The notes beneath the pieces are model-generated. The model was not told where the DNA came from. It saw only the letters and a list, made by a program, of their open reading frames with translations, and ran no database searches. Position numbers and translations under genes: made by a program. DNA of 48,680 bases from Planctomycetota bacterium (lineage in GTDB: Bacteria; Planctomycetota; Phycisphaerae; WQYP01): NCBI GenBank assembly GCA_021808105.1, contig JAKBCC010000007.1:1-48680 (forward strand), given 5' to 3'. Numbering within the stretch: the first letter of the stretch is position 1; each line of letters begins with the position of its first letter. Below are positions 27,968 through 37,129 of this stretch, in pieces.

Positions 27968-28561
27968 CTATTGGACTTTTTCCAATTGCCAGTATTCCAG
28001 CTCCAGGGGCGTAGCACGACCAAAGATGGTTACGATGACGCGTACCATACCTTTGTCCGGGAAAATTTCATCCACCGTGCCCTCGAAATTTTCAAACGGC
28101 CCTTCCCGCACTTTCACGGGATCACCCTTGAGGAATTCAACCTTCACCGCCGGACCCGCTTCCGGCTTCTCGGCGTCGGCAATGAGCTTTTCGACTTCCT
28201 TGGCGGCCATGCGTTCCGGCTTATTTTTATGACCGATAAAATCGCCCGCCCCCGCAGTTTCCTTAAATACGTACCAAGCCCGCTCCGGGATGGTACCATC
28301 GGAATTTAATTCCATTTCAACAAAGACATACCCGGGATATGTTTTATTTTCCGCAACTTTTTGCTGCCCGGCTTTGACTTTTTTGACCCGTTCGCGCGGC
28401 ACCAGCAGACGACCAATGATGTCGGTGAGGTTTTCCGCCTTTATTTTGCGATCCAGCGTGTCGCGAACCTGGTCTTCCTTGTTGGAAGCGACCTTCAGTA
28501 CACACCAGTGTTTCATAGAAGATTCGGTCACTTGACGCTCCGTAATTTGTTCAGTGCTCAT
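27968..28561 (-). CDS. nusG: Transcription termination/antitermination factor NusG
   Basis: NusG binds the RNA polymerase clamp and couples it to Rho or the ribosome. The 197-residue product has the N-terminal NGN domain ([19 protein letters not shown], then [11 protein letters not shown]) and the C-terminal KOW domain ([21 protein letters not shown]). It is co-oriented with secE (66 bp upstream), as in most bacteria. An in-frame ATG at residue 16 (MKHWCVLKV) is an alternative start closer to the usual length. Confidence 0.96.
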   Translation of the reverse strand: MSTEQITERQVTESSMKHWCVLKVASNKEDQVRDTLDRKIKAENLTDIIGRLLVPRERVKKVKAGQQKVAENKTYPGYVFVEMELNSDGTIPERAWYVFKETAGAGDFIGHKNKPERMAAKEVEKLIADAEKPEAGPAVKVEFLKGDPVKVREGPFENFEGTVDEIFPDKGMVRVIVTIFGRATPLELEYWQLEKVQ

Positions 28562-28627
28562 TTCGCCAAAAATTGCCTGCGGAATTAAACCGCCGACACT
28601 TCAATCATCAATGCAGACCATTCCGCA

Positions 28628-29017
28628 TTATCGGATGACATGAATCGCGCGGAACAACCACACGAAAAACGTATCCACGAGAAACAACATCAACGCCATT
28701 CCCAAGGTAGACAGAACCACCAGACGCGTGGCTCTAATCACAGCCTGCCGTGTGGGCCACACCACCTTACGCATTTCACTTTCCGTCAGGATCATAAAAT
28801 CCGCAAGGTTTGGACGGTTCACCACATAAAAACAAAGCAAAGCGCCCAAGGATCCAACCAGCACCACCATGATCATCTTGGAATAGGCCGGAGCCAGAGG
28901 CATAAATGTGTTCTTAATCCACAGAATACCCAAAGCCACCAGCAGCCCCAGACCAATAACCGTGCCCAGGCGTACCCACTTGCCCTGCCCTTTTTTATAG
29001 ATATTAAAGAAAGACAA
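28628..29017 (-). CDS. secE: Preprotein translocase subunit SecE
   Basis: SecE is the essential clamp subunit of the SecYEG channel. The 129-residue product is longer than the minimal form: two extra hydrophobic helices (about residues 18-34 and 45-64) precede the signature ESEMRKVVWPTRQ and the final membrane helix (near 101-120). Extended SecE proteins of this kind are known in planctomycetes. It precedes nusG and follows tRNA-Trp, the conserved order. Confidence 0.92.
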   Translation of the reverse strand: MSFFNIYKKGQGKWVRLGTVIGLGLLVALGILWIKNTFMPLAPAYSKMIMVVLVGSLGALLCFYVVNRPNLADFMILTESEMRKVVWPTRQAVIRATRLVVLSTLGMALMLFLVDTFFVWLFRAIHVIR

Positions 29018-29155
29018 ATCCTACTCCAGACTTCACTGCAACGGCCGGGCAACGCACCCCTGTTTATACCGTCTTTTCCGCTCTGCCAAGCCGTGCGGGG
29101 AATCTCCCAAACGTTTCCGTCGCGCTTTTCAGGAAAATCGCAACGTCACTAACAA

Positions 29156-29228
29156 CACGGCAGGCAGGAGTTGAACCTGCAACCCCCGGTTTTGGAGACC
29201 GGTGCTCTGCCAATTGAGCTACTGCCGT
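29156..29228 (-). tRNA. tRNA-Trp (anticodon CCA)
   Basis: A full cloverleaf can be drawn on the minus strand. The acceptor stem is ACGGCAG/CTGCCGT (7 perfect pairs) with discriminator G. The anticodon stem CCGGT/ACCGG holds a CTCCAAA loop, so the anticodon is CCA. The T loop GTTCAACTC is standard, and CCA is not encoded. tRNA-Trp just upstream of secE is the classical arrangement. Confidence 0.96.
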
Positions 29229-29264
29229 AAATGCCTGATAACCGCCCGGCTCGGCTCCGAACAA

Positions 29265-29423
29265 TTATTTACCTTTCTTGATCTTATGATCCGTATGCTT
29301 ACGCAACCGTGGAGAGAATTTGAAGAATGTTTTCTTCACATCCATCTCCTTGGGGTTAATGCTGATACGGTAGTTGAGATCTTTGGTCTCAGTACACTGC
29401 AACCATGCCCATTCACGCGCCAT
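29265..29423 (-). CDS. rpmG: 50S ribosomal protein L33
   Basis: Small basic ribosomal protein of 52 residues, too short for many gene finders. The translation begins MAREWAWLQCTETKDLNYRI and ends TDHKIKKGK, matching planctomycete L33. It has one Cys (in LQCTE), so it is not the four-cysteine zinc-binding form. GGAG lies about 12 nt upstream of the ATG. Position between tuf and tRNA-Trp/secE is typical. Confidence 0.92.
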   Translation of the reverse strand: MAREWAWLQCTETKDLNYRISINPKEMDVKKTFFKFSPRLRKHTDHKIKKGK

Positions 29424-29586
29424 TTTCGCGACTCCAATTCAAGCGACAAATTTCAACTCCAGGACTCCGCCACACGGGCCGCCTGAAGCTCCGGCCGGCT
29501 ATCTTAAAACCACCCGGATCAGTGCCTGTATTATAGAAACTTTTCACAGGCCTGAAAACTACCCTGTAATCTTGACTATTGACAGA

Positions 29587-29620
29587 GCCACGCGGGCAGG
29601 AAATTACCCGCCCGCGTGGC
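29587..29620 (-). terminator. Strong hairpin downstream of tuf
   Basis: A 14-bp stem (GCCACGCGGGCGGG against CCTGCCCGCGTGGC on the minus strand, one G-U pair) with a 6-nt loop lies 36 bp after the tuf stop codon. The pairing is complete only in the minus-strand transcript. No T run follows, so it may be a processing or attenuation hairpin limiting read-through into rpmG rather than a full terminator. Confidence 0.65.
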
Positions 29621-29656
29621 CCATGGTTTTCATCAAGATTCATCTTAACGAATCAG

Positions 29657-30868
29657 TTAGGCGAGGATCTTGGTGACAACGCCCGCACCAACCGTCCGGC
29701 CACCTTCGCGAATAGCAAAGCGCACGCCCTGCTCCATCGCGATTGGGCATTCGCCCAAATCTACAGTGATCTTCACGTTATCACCGGGCATGACCATCTC
29801 TGTGCCTGCTGGGAGATCCAGCGAGCCAGTCACGTCCGTGGTACGGAAGTAGAACTGCGGGCGGTAGCCCTTGAAGAATGCGGTATGACGACCGCCCTCT
29901 TCTTTGGTGAGGACGTAAATTTCCGCTTCAAACTTGGTATGCGGGGTAATCGAACCGGGTTTCGCGATAACCTGACCGCGTTCCAACTGTTCTTTTTCCA
30001 CGCCACGCAGCAGCAAGCCAACATTATCACCGGGAATCGCCTGGTCCAGAACCTTCTGGAACATTTCCACGCCCGTGACGACTGACTTCATCGGATCCTT
30101 ATGCAGACCCACGATTTCCACATCATCGCCAACCTTGATGGTTCCGCGTTCCACCCGGCCTGTACCTACTGTACCGCGACCCTTAATGGAAAACACATCT
30201 TCCACCGGCATGAGGAATGGCTTATCCATTTCACGCACAGGCTCCGGAATGTAGCTGTCCAGTGCCGCAACGAGCTTCATGATCGGCTCGATGGCTTTGG
30301 CATCCGTCGGGTTCTTCAGAGCCGCCACGGCCGAACCGCGGATAATCGGCACTTCATCGCCCGGGAACTTGTACTTGTTGAGCAGTTCACGGATTTCCAG
30401 TTCCACGAGTTCCAGCAACTCCGGATCATCCACGAGGTCAATTTTATTGAGGAACACCACAATCCGCGGTACGTTCACCTGCCGCGCCAGCAGCACGTGT
30501 TCACGGGTCTGAGGCATCGGGCCGTCTGCGGCGGACACCACCAGAATGGCTCCGTCCATCTGGGCGGCGCCGGTGATCATGTTCTTCACGAAGTCCGCGT
30601 GACCGGGGCAGTCAATGTGGGCATAGTGGCGAGCCACTGATTCATATTCCACATGCGATACCGCAATGGTCACAATTTTGCTTGGATCGCGACGACCCTG
30701 CTTTTCGGAAGCCTTGGCCACCGAATCATAGGAAATGGCCTGTGCCAAACCCTGTGCCGCCAACACCGTGGTCAGTGCCGCGGTCAAGGTGGTCTTGCCA
30801 TGGTCAATGTGACCGATGGTGCCTACGTTTACGTGCGGCTTCTTACGTTCAAATACGCCTTTGGCCAT
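29657..30868 (-). CDS. tuf: Translation elongation factor Tu
   Basis: EF-Tu delivers aminoacyl-tRNA to the ribosome as a GTP complex. The 403-residue product has the P-loop GHIDHGKTT, the DCPGH G3 motif, and NKIDLV (G4), followed by the two beta-barrel domains and the C-terminal [16 protein letters not shown]. Ile replaces the usual Val in GHVDHGK. AGGAGGT lies 8 nt upstream of the ATG at 30868, an ideal site for a highly expressed gene. tRNA-Thr lies directly upstream and may share its transcript. Confidence 0.98.
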   Translation of the reverse strand: MAKGVFERKKPHVNVGTIGHIDHGKTTLTAALTTVLAAQGLAQAISYDSVAKASEKQGRRDPSKIVTIAVSHVEYESVARHYAHIDCPGHADFVKNMITGAAQMDGAILVVSAADGPMPQTREHVLLARQVNVPRIVVFLNKIDLVDDPELLELVELEIRELLNKYKFPGDEVPIIRGSAVAALKNPTDAKAIEPIMKLVAALDSYIPEPVREMDKPFLMPVEDVFSIKGRGTVGTGRVERGTIKVGDDVEIVGLHKDPMKSVVTGVEMFQKVLDQAIPGDNVGLLLRGVEKEQLERGQVIAKPGSITPHTKFEAEIYVLTKEEGGRHTAFFKGYRPQFYFRTTDVTGSLDLPAGTEMVMPGDNVKITVDLGECPIAMEQGVRFAIREGGRTVGAGVVTKILA

Positions 30869-31064
30869 GGATAAATACCTCCTGTGGTAGAGAAAATCCA
30901 ATCATACAAAACACGATCGCGGCAGCCAATACCACGATTAAAAATCCGGTGATCCGACATTTCATTTTTGCCGGGCTAACGCGCACAGCAAACTGAATCG
31001 GAGTAAGCTCCGCAGATTCTTGAGCGGCAAAATGGCCCTCGCCTCAACACCTGCGGGATAAAAA

Positions 31065-31137
<73 letters not shown>

Positions 31138-31614
31138 ATGCGGCCATTGTGTTCGTCTCATCGGCTCGACACGGTCAAAATTATCGCCATCCGCTTACCG
31201 GACGCCTCCGCCGCATCGCCGTCGGCTAAATTCTCAAAAAGAAAATCCAGCCAAGATTCACTAGTTTACCCGCTGTTTTCCGTCGCTGCAACCAACGGCC
31301 ACAATTCCAGCAGAACGGGTGTGGCAATTTTTCCGGGCACCCCGCATCAACTCGCCCGGCGAGCCGCCGGGTTTATCCCGGTGGGCTTCAGCATTCCTGT
31401 GAAAAGGCGGCTTTTTTACCCCGCCCGAAAAAACTGCTACGCCCAGCAGAACCGAGCAGCTTGAACCTGGAACCTGGAATTCTTTGGAGGCGCTGCCGCT
31501 TGCATTTAGCATTCGGCATCGACCATGGGCCGGAAGCGCTGCGCTCCTTGGCAGGTTAAACCAGCCGGCTAACTGTCACCTGTCCCCTATAACCCGCGGC
31601 CCCGGCCGCCCCAG

Positions 31615-31688
31615 GTTGGGCTACGGGACTCGAACCCGCGACCCCGAGGACCACAACCTCGTGCTCTACCAACTGAGCTAAGCCCAAC
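31615..31688 (-). tRNA. tRNA-His (anticodon GTG)
   Basis: Minus-strand cloverleaf with the His-specific extra G at position -1 (31688) opposite discriminator C73 (31615). Acceptor stem TTGGGCT/AGCCCAA is perfect; anticodon stem CGAGG/CCTCG holds a TTGTGGT loop, anticodon GTG. The T arm is GCGGG-TTCGAGT-CCCGT. A promoter lies directly upstream. Confidence 0.96.
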
Positions 31689-31705
31689 GAATTTCCAAGC
31701 CCCTT

Positions 31706-31734
31706 AGTCTATGAAATCTCCACCCACGCGTCAA
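31706..31734 (-). promoter_or_regulatory. Predicted promoter of tRNA-His
   Basis: Minus strand: TTGACG (31734-31729), 17-bp spacer, TAGACT (31711-31706), placed about 17 bp before the mature tRNA end. Transcription may continue through tRNA-Thr to tuf, but the long gap between the tRNAs makes separate promoters possible. Confidence 0.6.
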
Positions 31735-31870
31735 ATCGGCCCCCGACCCGTTCACGGCTGGGCGTGGCAATTTTTCCGGGCGGGGCCGAATTAACGCTAA
31801 ATCAGGGGCAAACCACAGCCTTTAGTGCCGACGAGTCAGGAGTATGCCCGAGGTGCTTTTATGATGTATT

Positions 31871-31902
31871 CCACCTCCGGCAGAGCCGGCGGCTTTGTGA
31901 AG
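31871..31902. repeat. Intergenic repeat CCGGCAGAGCCGGCGGCT, copy A
   Basis: A palindrome-like element CCGGC-AGA-GCCGG followed by CGGCTTTGTGAAG. A second copy (CCGGC-AAA-GCCGG then CGGCTATATGAAG) lies at 34231-34261, in the gap between the HIT and glycosyltransferase genes. Both occur only between genes, so this is a small dispersed hairpin repeat family. Confidence 0.55.
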
Positions 31903-32001
31903 TTTTCCTGCACGGTGCGGGGCCCGGATTTATTGCCACGCCCTCACGGCTACACTACAAAGTGGACCCATCGCAATCCCGGCCATTAGCCGGAAAGGTT
32001 C

Positions 32002-33537
32002 CTAAGAAATATCCGATCCCAGCCAATCCCACGTCCGGCCGTCACGGGCTAATAATTCGTTGGCGGCTGGCGGTCCCCAGGAGCCGGGTTCATAGCGGGC
32101 CAGCGCCGGCGTGCCGGCGGCCCATGCTTCTTCGATGCGGTCAATAATGCTCCATGCACTTTCCACTTCATCCCGGCGGATAAACAACGTGGAATCACCG
32201 AGCATGGCATCCAGCAGCAGGCGTTCATAAGCTTCCGGAGAATAGCTGCCGAAGGCTTCGTTGTATTCAAAATCCATGTGGGCCGGGGCGATGCGCGTTA
32301 CCGTGCCGGGGCGTTTGGCGTTAATCAGCAGGGAAATACCCTCCTTGGGCTGAATGCGCAGGGTAAGAATATTGCGTGCCAGGTTGCCGCCCGGTGCGTT
32401 AAATAAAACGCCGGGCGCGCTATTAAAGTGAATGCTGACTTCCGACCCCTGGCGCTTCAGATGTTTACCGCTGCGCAGATAAAAGGGGACACCATGCCAT
32501 CGCCAGTTGTTAATATTCAACTTAACAGCGGCGTACGTCTCCGTCTGGCTCTCCGGTGCTACGCCGCGCTCCTGAAGGTAACCAATCACCGGCTTACCAT
32601 CCACAGAACCGGCCATATATTGGCCCCGTACCGTGCGCATGGCCACTTCCTGCGGCGTATGAAACGGCTCAATGGACTTGAGCACGCGCACTTTTTCATC
32701 ACGAATGGCATCGCCATCCAGGGCCACGGGCGGTTCCATGGCAATGAGTGTCAATAACTGCATAAGATGGTTTTGCACCATGTCCCGCATGGTGCCGGCA
32801 TTTTCAAAATATCCTCCGCGGCCTTCCACCCCCAGCGTTTCGCCTACGGTTATTTGGACATGATCCACATACCGCCGATTCCAGATGGGTTCAAAAATTC
32901 CGTTGGCAAAACGGAATACCAGCAGATTCTGCACCGTCTGCTTGCCCAGATAATGGTCAATGCGATACACCTGTGATTCATCAAACACACGGTTAATGTG
33001 CTGATTAAGTTCCCGGGCCGTGGTCAAGTTTCGTCCGAAGGGCTTTTCCACAATGGCCCGCCGCCACGCCTGGCTGTTAAAGGGATCAATATTACCCAGC
33101 CCGGCATCCCCCAGACGTTCCACAATCTGCCCGAATTCCGTTGGGCTGGTGGAAAGATAATACAATCTTCGACCGCCGGTATTGAACTTCTTATCCACTT
33201 CCGCCAGGCGATCGGCCAAGGCGTGATAACCGTCGGCACTTTCAAACGTGCTCTGATGATAAAAGATACGCGGTGCCAGATCGCGCCATAATTCAGGATC
33301 GACGGGTTTGCAGCGTGAAAACTTATTGATAGCTTCCAGCATTTCCGCCCGGAAATCATCATCCGTCTTGGGGCGGCGCGCAAAGCCGATGACCACGGTG
33401 GATTTGGACAACAGCCCATCACGGGTGAGGTTATACAACGCGGGCAGAAGCTTGCGTGCGGTTAAATCACCGGTAGCCCCGAATATCACAATGGCGCACG
33501 CAGGCGCAGCCGTTACAGCATTTTTTTCCCCAGCCAT
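32002..33537 (-). CDS. zwf: Glucose-6-phosphate 1-dehydrogenase
   Basis: First enzyme of the oxidative pentose phosphate pathway; it oxidises glucose-6-phosphate with NADP+. The 511-residue product has the Rossmann motif [21 protein letters not shown], the conserved EKPFGRNL, and the substrate-binding and catalytic [22 protein letters not shown] region. The ATG at 33537 has AAGGA ten nt upstream and gives the standard length; the open frame runs further to 33819, into the start of the divergent HIT gene. No pgl, gnd or opc partner is next to it. Confidence 0.97.
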   Translation of the reverse strand: MAGEKNAVTAAPACAIVIFGATGDLTARKLLPALYNLTRDGLLSKSTVVIGFARRPKTDDDFRAEMLEAINKFSRCKPVDPELWRDLAPRIFYHQSTFESADGYHALADRLAEVDKKFNTGGRRLYYLSTSPTEFGQIVERLGDAGLGNIDPFNSQAWRRAIVEKPFGRNLTTARELNQHINRVFDESQVYRIDHYLGKQTVQNLLVFRFANGIFEPIWNRRYVDHVQITVGETLGVEGRGGYFENAGTMRDMVQNHLMQLLTLIAMEPPVALDGDAIRDEKVRVLKSIEPFHTPQEVAMRTVRGQYMAGSVDGKPVIGYLQERGVAPESQTETYAAVKLNINNWRWHGVPFYLRSGKHLKRQGSEVSIHFNSAPGVLFNAPGGNLARNILTLRIQPKEGISLLINAKRPGTVTRIAPAHMDFEYNEAFGSYSPEAYERLLLDAMLGDSTLFIRRDEVESAWSIIDRIEEAWAAGTPALARYEPGSWGPPAANELLARDGRTWDWLGSDIS

Positions 33538-33673
33538 GGTAGTTGATCCTTTCATTGAGTTTTCTACCCAAACAAAGATGGGTATTCTACACGCCATGCA
33601 GTCTGCTTCAAAAGCATTGGCCGCCGGGGAGGCGACATGCGTTGGCAACGGGCTGGAAATTTGGAGCATGTTT

Positions 33674-34168
33674 ATGACGGATACGCTTTGGGCACCGTGG
33701 CGGCTGGAATATATTAAAAGTGTAACTGGGGAAAACCTAGATTGCTTTTTATGCGATCTGGCCCAGCACCCGGAAAAAGATGCCGCCAATTTTGTAGTTC
33801 GCCGCAGTGAGTTTGGCATGTTGCTGATGAATCGCTATCCGTATGTCAACGGGCACCTTCTAGCAGCCCCGTATCGCCACACGCCGGATTTGCCCCAATT
33901 AACCATGGAGGAACGCGCGGACGTATTGGAACTGGCGATCCTGGGCCAGCAGTTGCTGACCCAGGCGATGAACCCGCAGGGATTTAACATCGGCATCAAT
34001 ATCGGCCGCTGCGCTGGTGCCGGGGTGCCGGGCCATGTACACACGCACGTTGTGCCCCGCTGGAACGGCGATGTTAATTTTATGAGCGTGGTGGGGCAAG
34101 TGCGGGTAATTCCGCAGGCAGTTGAAGAAGCCTATCGCCAGATTATGGCGCAACTTGCCAGTGCGTGA
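33674..34168 (+). CDS. HIT-family nucleotide hydrolase/transferase
   Basis: 164-residue histidine triad protein. The active-site motif [11 protein letters not shown] lies near residue 115, and an N-terminal CFLCD pair of cysteines (about residues 21-24) suggests a zinc-binding form, as in Ap4A phosphorylase-like HIT proteins. Likely acts on dinucleotide polyphosphates or AMP-linked compounds. The ATG at 33674 is preferred over 33668 because GGAG lies 7 nt upstream of it. It is divergent from zwf and followed by a repeat-containing gap. Confidence 0.92.
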   Translation: MTDTLWAPWRLEYIKSVTGENLDCFLCDLAQHPEKDAANFVVRRSEFGMLLMNRYPYVNGHLLAAPYRHTPDLPQLTMEERADVLELAILGQQLLTQAMNPQGFNIGINIGRCAGAGVPGHVHTHVVPRWNGDVNFMSVVGQVRVIPQAVEEAYRQIMAQLASA

Positions 34169-34230
34169 AGCGTTGCCGACTTGGCGGAATTTTGCGACAG
34201 TCGCTCGATTTTTGCCGCAATTGAACGCCC

Positions 34231-34261
34231 CACCACCGGCAAAGCCGGCGGCTATATGAAG
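34231..34261. repeat. Intergenic repeat CCGGCAAAGCCGGCGGCT, copy B
   Basis: Second copy of the element described at 31871-31902, with the same hairpin core and flank. It sits in the convergent gap between the HIT gene and the GT39 gene, where it could also act as a bidirectional terminator-like hairpin. Confidence 0.55.
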
Positions 34262-34315
34262 GGTGGAAAGCGGCGCTTTTAGGGCGCTATCCAACTGCCG
34301 CCCCTACGTCTCACG

Positions 34316-36046
34316 CTAATTGCCCACGGCCGGGTTCTTCACGCCGGGCATGCCTTTAAAGCCGTAACACTTCCAGACATCCAGATGTTTTACCGCCACG
34401 CCATAATAATACAGCGGCACGACAAACATTTTGCTGACATGCGCGAAGGCGGGTTTAATGAGCCGATCGAATACCTGCGGTGAAAAAGACCCCGTTAACA
34501 CCGCATCACGGCCCAGATACCGCAACGTCCCGGTGCGCGGATTGATCTGGTTCGGCCCCGGCCACAGATCAAATTGACACTGCTTTCCGCCCATCGCCGT
34601 TTGCAGACAGAAAACAAATGGATGTCCCGGCAAATAGTAACTCAACGAACTGGAAGTATCCCAGCGATCATCCATGACCATGGGCAGCGGGCCGTGTCCA
34701 TCCCACATGGATAAGCGGATTTTTTCGATGGCTTGTCCGCGGACTTTCAAGGCATGGAGGCGAAAAGCCGGATCAAATTTTTCGGCGGAAACATGTTTGC
34801 CTGCGATCTCAATTTTTGCCATGAGGGGATACAGCAATTGCACATTTTCAGCAAATACAAAAAGGGCAAATCCCCAGGCAATACCCGCAATAATCCAGCG
34901 CCGTGCCGCTTTGCGTTGGGGCAGGCCCTGATTCCACCAGCGCGTGGCCACACCGGCGAAAAGGATCATACCGGTAAAGTAGCCGCCGGCGGGCCAATTC
35001 GGTTCGACCTTACTCCAGAAGCTTAAAAGAAAATACATGATAAAGATCGGCAGAGTGATCCATATCAGAAAATCCCATACGGCCCGCGTAACAGGGTCGG
35101 TCATTTTCCGGGCATCCCGGATCGCTTCAATAAACGCCAGCACCAGCAACACAAATAAAATACCTGCGAAAATACCGGCTTGTGAAAGGATGAACATGCC
35201 AACATTCAGCGGGGCTTGGCTTAAATGCCATACGACACCCTTAGCACCGCGCAATCCCCCTTCCCCGCCGATGGCTCGAAACATAATCCAATGATGTTGC
35301 GCATTCCATATAAGATTGGGAATTTGAATCGCCAGAGCCAGCAGGGTTGCCCCCAGGCTGTGCCACGTTGCCAACTTCCGCCGCAGGTAGGTATTTCGCC
35401 ATGCCGCAATCGCAATGGAAGGGGGAATCAGCAGCAGGATGGGTTTGCACAAAGTTCCCAGCCCCACCAGCAGACCTGCCAAATAGAGCCAGCCAATTCC
35501 CGCGCGGTTGGACGGCTGCGGCCGCAGTAAACCACCGTGATCAACCAGCGGTTCCACCGCCAGCCACAGGCACACGCACGCCCAAGCCCAGCATAAATAC
35601 ATGGGTGAATCAATGGTAATTATTAGACTGCCCACGGCAAATACCGGAACCCCGGCCGATAGTGCAATAACCATCAGGCCCGCGCGATCATCGCGAAACA
35701 TGCGCCGTGCCAAAAAGAAACTCGCCAAGCCGCTGAAAAACGCAAAAGTGACTGCGGGCGTTCGAATAATGGGCATTGTGGCATGTTGACCAAACCAATG
35801 CCCCACGGCGGTGGCCGCATAAATAATGGCCGCAATCCCCGGCCCCTTGGAATAATATCCCCACGCCAGATGACGTGACCAGAGCCAATATTGGCTTTCA
35901 TCCTCTGAGAGATCAAATGGGCAATTGTGGTAAAGAAATAAGAGGTTGGAAAAAAAGCCCAGAAGTAACAATCCCAAAGCCGTGCGGACGCACCAGGGCT
36001 TGCGGACCCACGCGTGCGGAGAATTCGTCGATAGTTCTTGCGTCAT
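34316..36046 (-). CDS. GT39-family (ArnT/PMT-like) membrane glycosyltransferase
   Basis: 576-residue integral membrane protein. The first periplasmic loop carries the family signature DLSEDESQYWLWSRHLAWGYYSKGP, with acidic residues that act in lipid-linked sugar transfer in ArnT and PMT enzymes. About ten to twelve membrane helices follow, then a C-terminal soluble domain of about 170 residues (from near residue 405). Such enzymes transfer a sugar from a polyprenyl phosphate donor to lipid A, protein or glycan. The ATG at 36046 has AGGAAAC upstream and overlaps the stop codon of the preceding gene by one nt (TAATG), so it is coupled to the GNAT-ASCH gene. Confidence 0.92.
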   Translation of the reverse strand: MTQELSTNSPHAWVRKPWCVRTALGLLLLGFFSNLLFLYHNCPFDLSEDESQYWLWSRHLAWGYYSKGPGIAAIIYAATAVGHWFGQHATMPIIRTPAVTFAFFSGLASFFLARRMFRDDRAGLMVIALSAGVPVFAVGSLIITIDSPMYLCWAWACVCLWLAVEPLVDHGGLLRPQPSNRAGIGWLYLAGLLVGLGTLCKPILLLIPPSIAIAAWRNTYLRRKLATWHSLGATLLALAIQIPNLIWNAQHHWIMFRAIGGEGGLRGAKGVVWHLSQAPLNVGMFILSQAGIFAGILFVLLVLAFIEAIRDARKMTDPVTRAVWDFLIWITLPIFIMYFLLSFWSKVEPNWPAGGYFTGMILFAGVATRWWNQGLPQRKAARRWIIAGIAWGFALFVFAENVQLLYPLMAKIEIAGKHVSAEKFDPAFRLHALKVRGQAIEKIRLSMWDGHGPLPMVMDDRWDTSSSLSYYLPGHPFVFCLQTAMGGKQCQFDLWPGPNQINPRTGTLRYLGRDAVLTGSFSPQVFDRLIKPAFAHVSKMFVVPLYYYGVAVKHLDVWKCYGFKGMPGVKNPAVGN

Positions 36047-37080
36047 TACGTTTCCTGTACATGGCCTGCCGGACGGAGCAAGCCGGCGATTGGAATAGCC
36101 CGTGTCCAAGGAGAGTCAACACTGAGCCTCGCGTAACTTTGCGGGGGACGCAAACCGGTACCCACGAGGCTCCGAGCGGTTTGCAACGATAATGGTCGTC
36201 GATAAGCGCGCACGTTGTTCAGCGACAATGCAAATACTTTATCGACCCCGGAGACATACGAGTCAAACTCTCCTTTCGTACACCCTATGGAACCTCCGAA
36301 CTGATTCCAGATACTCCCGGGTGTGTCCTCTACTAACTTTTCAATCACCGCCTCACCCACGATACTGCTGACTGGTGCCCCGGCGTAAATCGCAATCCGG
36401 TGCCCCATCCATCGCGTAGAAAAGGATCTCCGAATTTCCACGGTTTTGCGGCCTCGTAAAATGGAATCGGCGAAGCGGGGATGCACGCTCATAAGAAGAT
36501 CGCTGTCTTGTGATGATCCGTTTATTTCCAGCGACGCGGTAAGCTTCGGCAGCTTTTTCACAACAGTCTTCCACACATTATCAATTGATGCGACACAGTG
36601 CAGTTCGTCATCAAACAATCGGTATTGCCTGCCGCTTTTCTCTACCTCCCGGAATGCGAATGACGAGAAGAACGCCTTCTTTTCCTCCCACAAACTCTCC
36701 GGCAGGGTAAAATGTATCTGCTGAGCCTCGGCCCGTACTTCCATAACCATTAGGGCGAAAAAGAACTCACCCACATTGGATCCCCAGAGGGATTCTTTCA
36801 CTTTCAGGTGACAAAACTTGGCATTCGGTCCCCGCTTAACTATGGAACTAACAACCGGGATCCCGTTGTGATAGGCGACAAACCCGGAACGTTGGCCGCT
36901 CTGAATTCCAGCTCTTACAGTTTTCCCAACCCACTGATCAATCTTGGGGTACATGGCGTCACATTCAATTACCAAGTTCTGAAGATCGCGCCAAAGATCG
37001 GTCCGCCTCTTTGCATCTTCAGCGGTCACTCGGGAGATCGTAATATCTTGTGCCAAGTTGGCAAATAAACAATTCGGCAT
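36046..37080 (-). CDS. GNAT acetyltransferase-ASCH domain fusion protein
   Basis: 344-residue two-domain protein. The N-terminal half is GNAT-like: SGFVAYHNGIPVVSSIV, then LWGSNVGEFFFALMVMEV and a C-terminal AFFSSFAFREVEKSGRQYRLF. The C-terminal half is an ASCH (PUA-like) domain: LLMSVHPRFADSILRGRKTVEIRRSF followed by IYAGAPVSSIVGEAVIEKLVED, a fold that binds nucleosides or RNA. Such fusions are predicted to act in RNA or nucleotide modification. The ATG at 37080 has AAGGA six nt upstream. It lies 49 bp after a dCTP-deaminase-family gene and overlaps the GT39 gene. Confidence 0.82.
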   Translation of the reverse strand: MPNCLFANLAQDITISRVTAEDAKRRTDLWRDLQNLVIECDAMYPKIDQWVGKTVRAGIQSGQRSGFVAYHNGIPVVSSIVKRGPNAKFCHLKVKESLWGSNVGEFFFALMVMEVRAEAQQIHFTLPESLWEEKKAFFSSFAFREVEKSGRQYRLFDDELHCVASIDNVWKTVVKKLPKLTASLEINGSSQDSDLLMSVHPRFADSILRGRKTVEIRRSFSTRWMGHRIAIYAGAPVSSIVGEAVIEKLVEDTPGSIWNQFGGSIGCTKGEFDSYVSGVDKVFALSLNNVRAYRRPLSLQTARSLVGTGLRPPQSYARLSVDSPWTRAIPIAGLLRPAGHVQET

Positions 37081-37129
37081 GATTTTCCTTCTTTTTATCG
37101 CCGCAAGGGTGCGATAATATTGTACCGCT

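Larger units (their letters stand above)
31318..31942. repeat. Dispersed motif GGCGTGGCAATTTTTCCGGG, three copies around tRNA-His
   Basis: Copies lie at 31318-31338 (one base changed), at 31763-31782, and inverted and less exact at 31921-31942. They occur only in non-coding DNA beside tRNA-His. Between tRNA-Thr and tRNA-His (31138-31614) I see no gene, only this repeat, a GC-rich hairpin (31363-31388) and the short tandem phrase AACCTGG twice near 31465. Confidence 0.55.
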
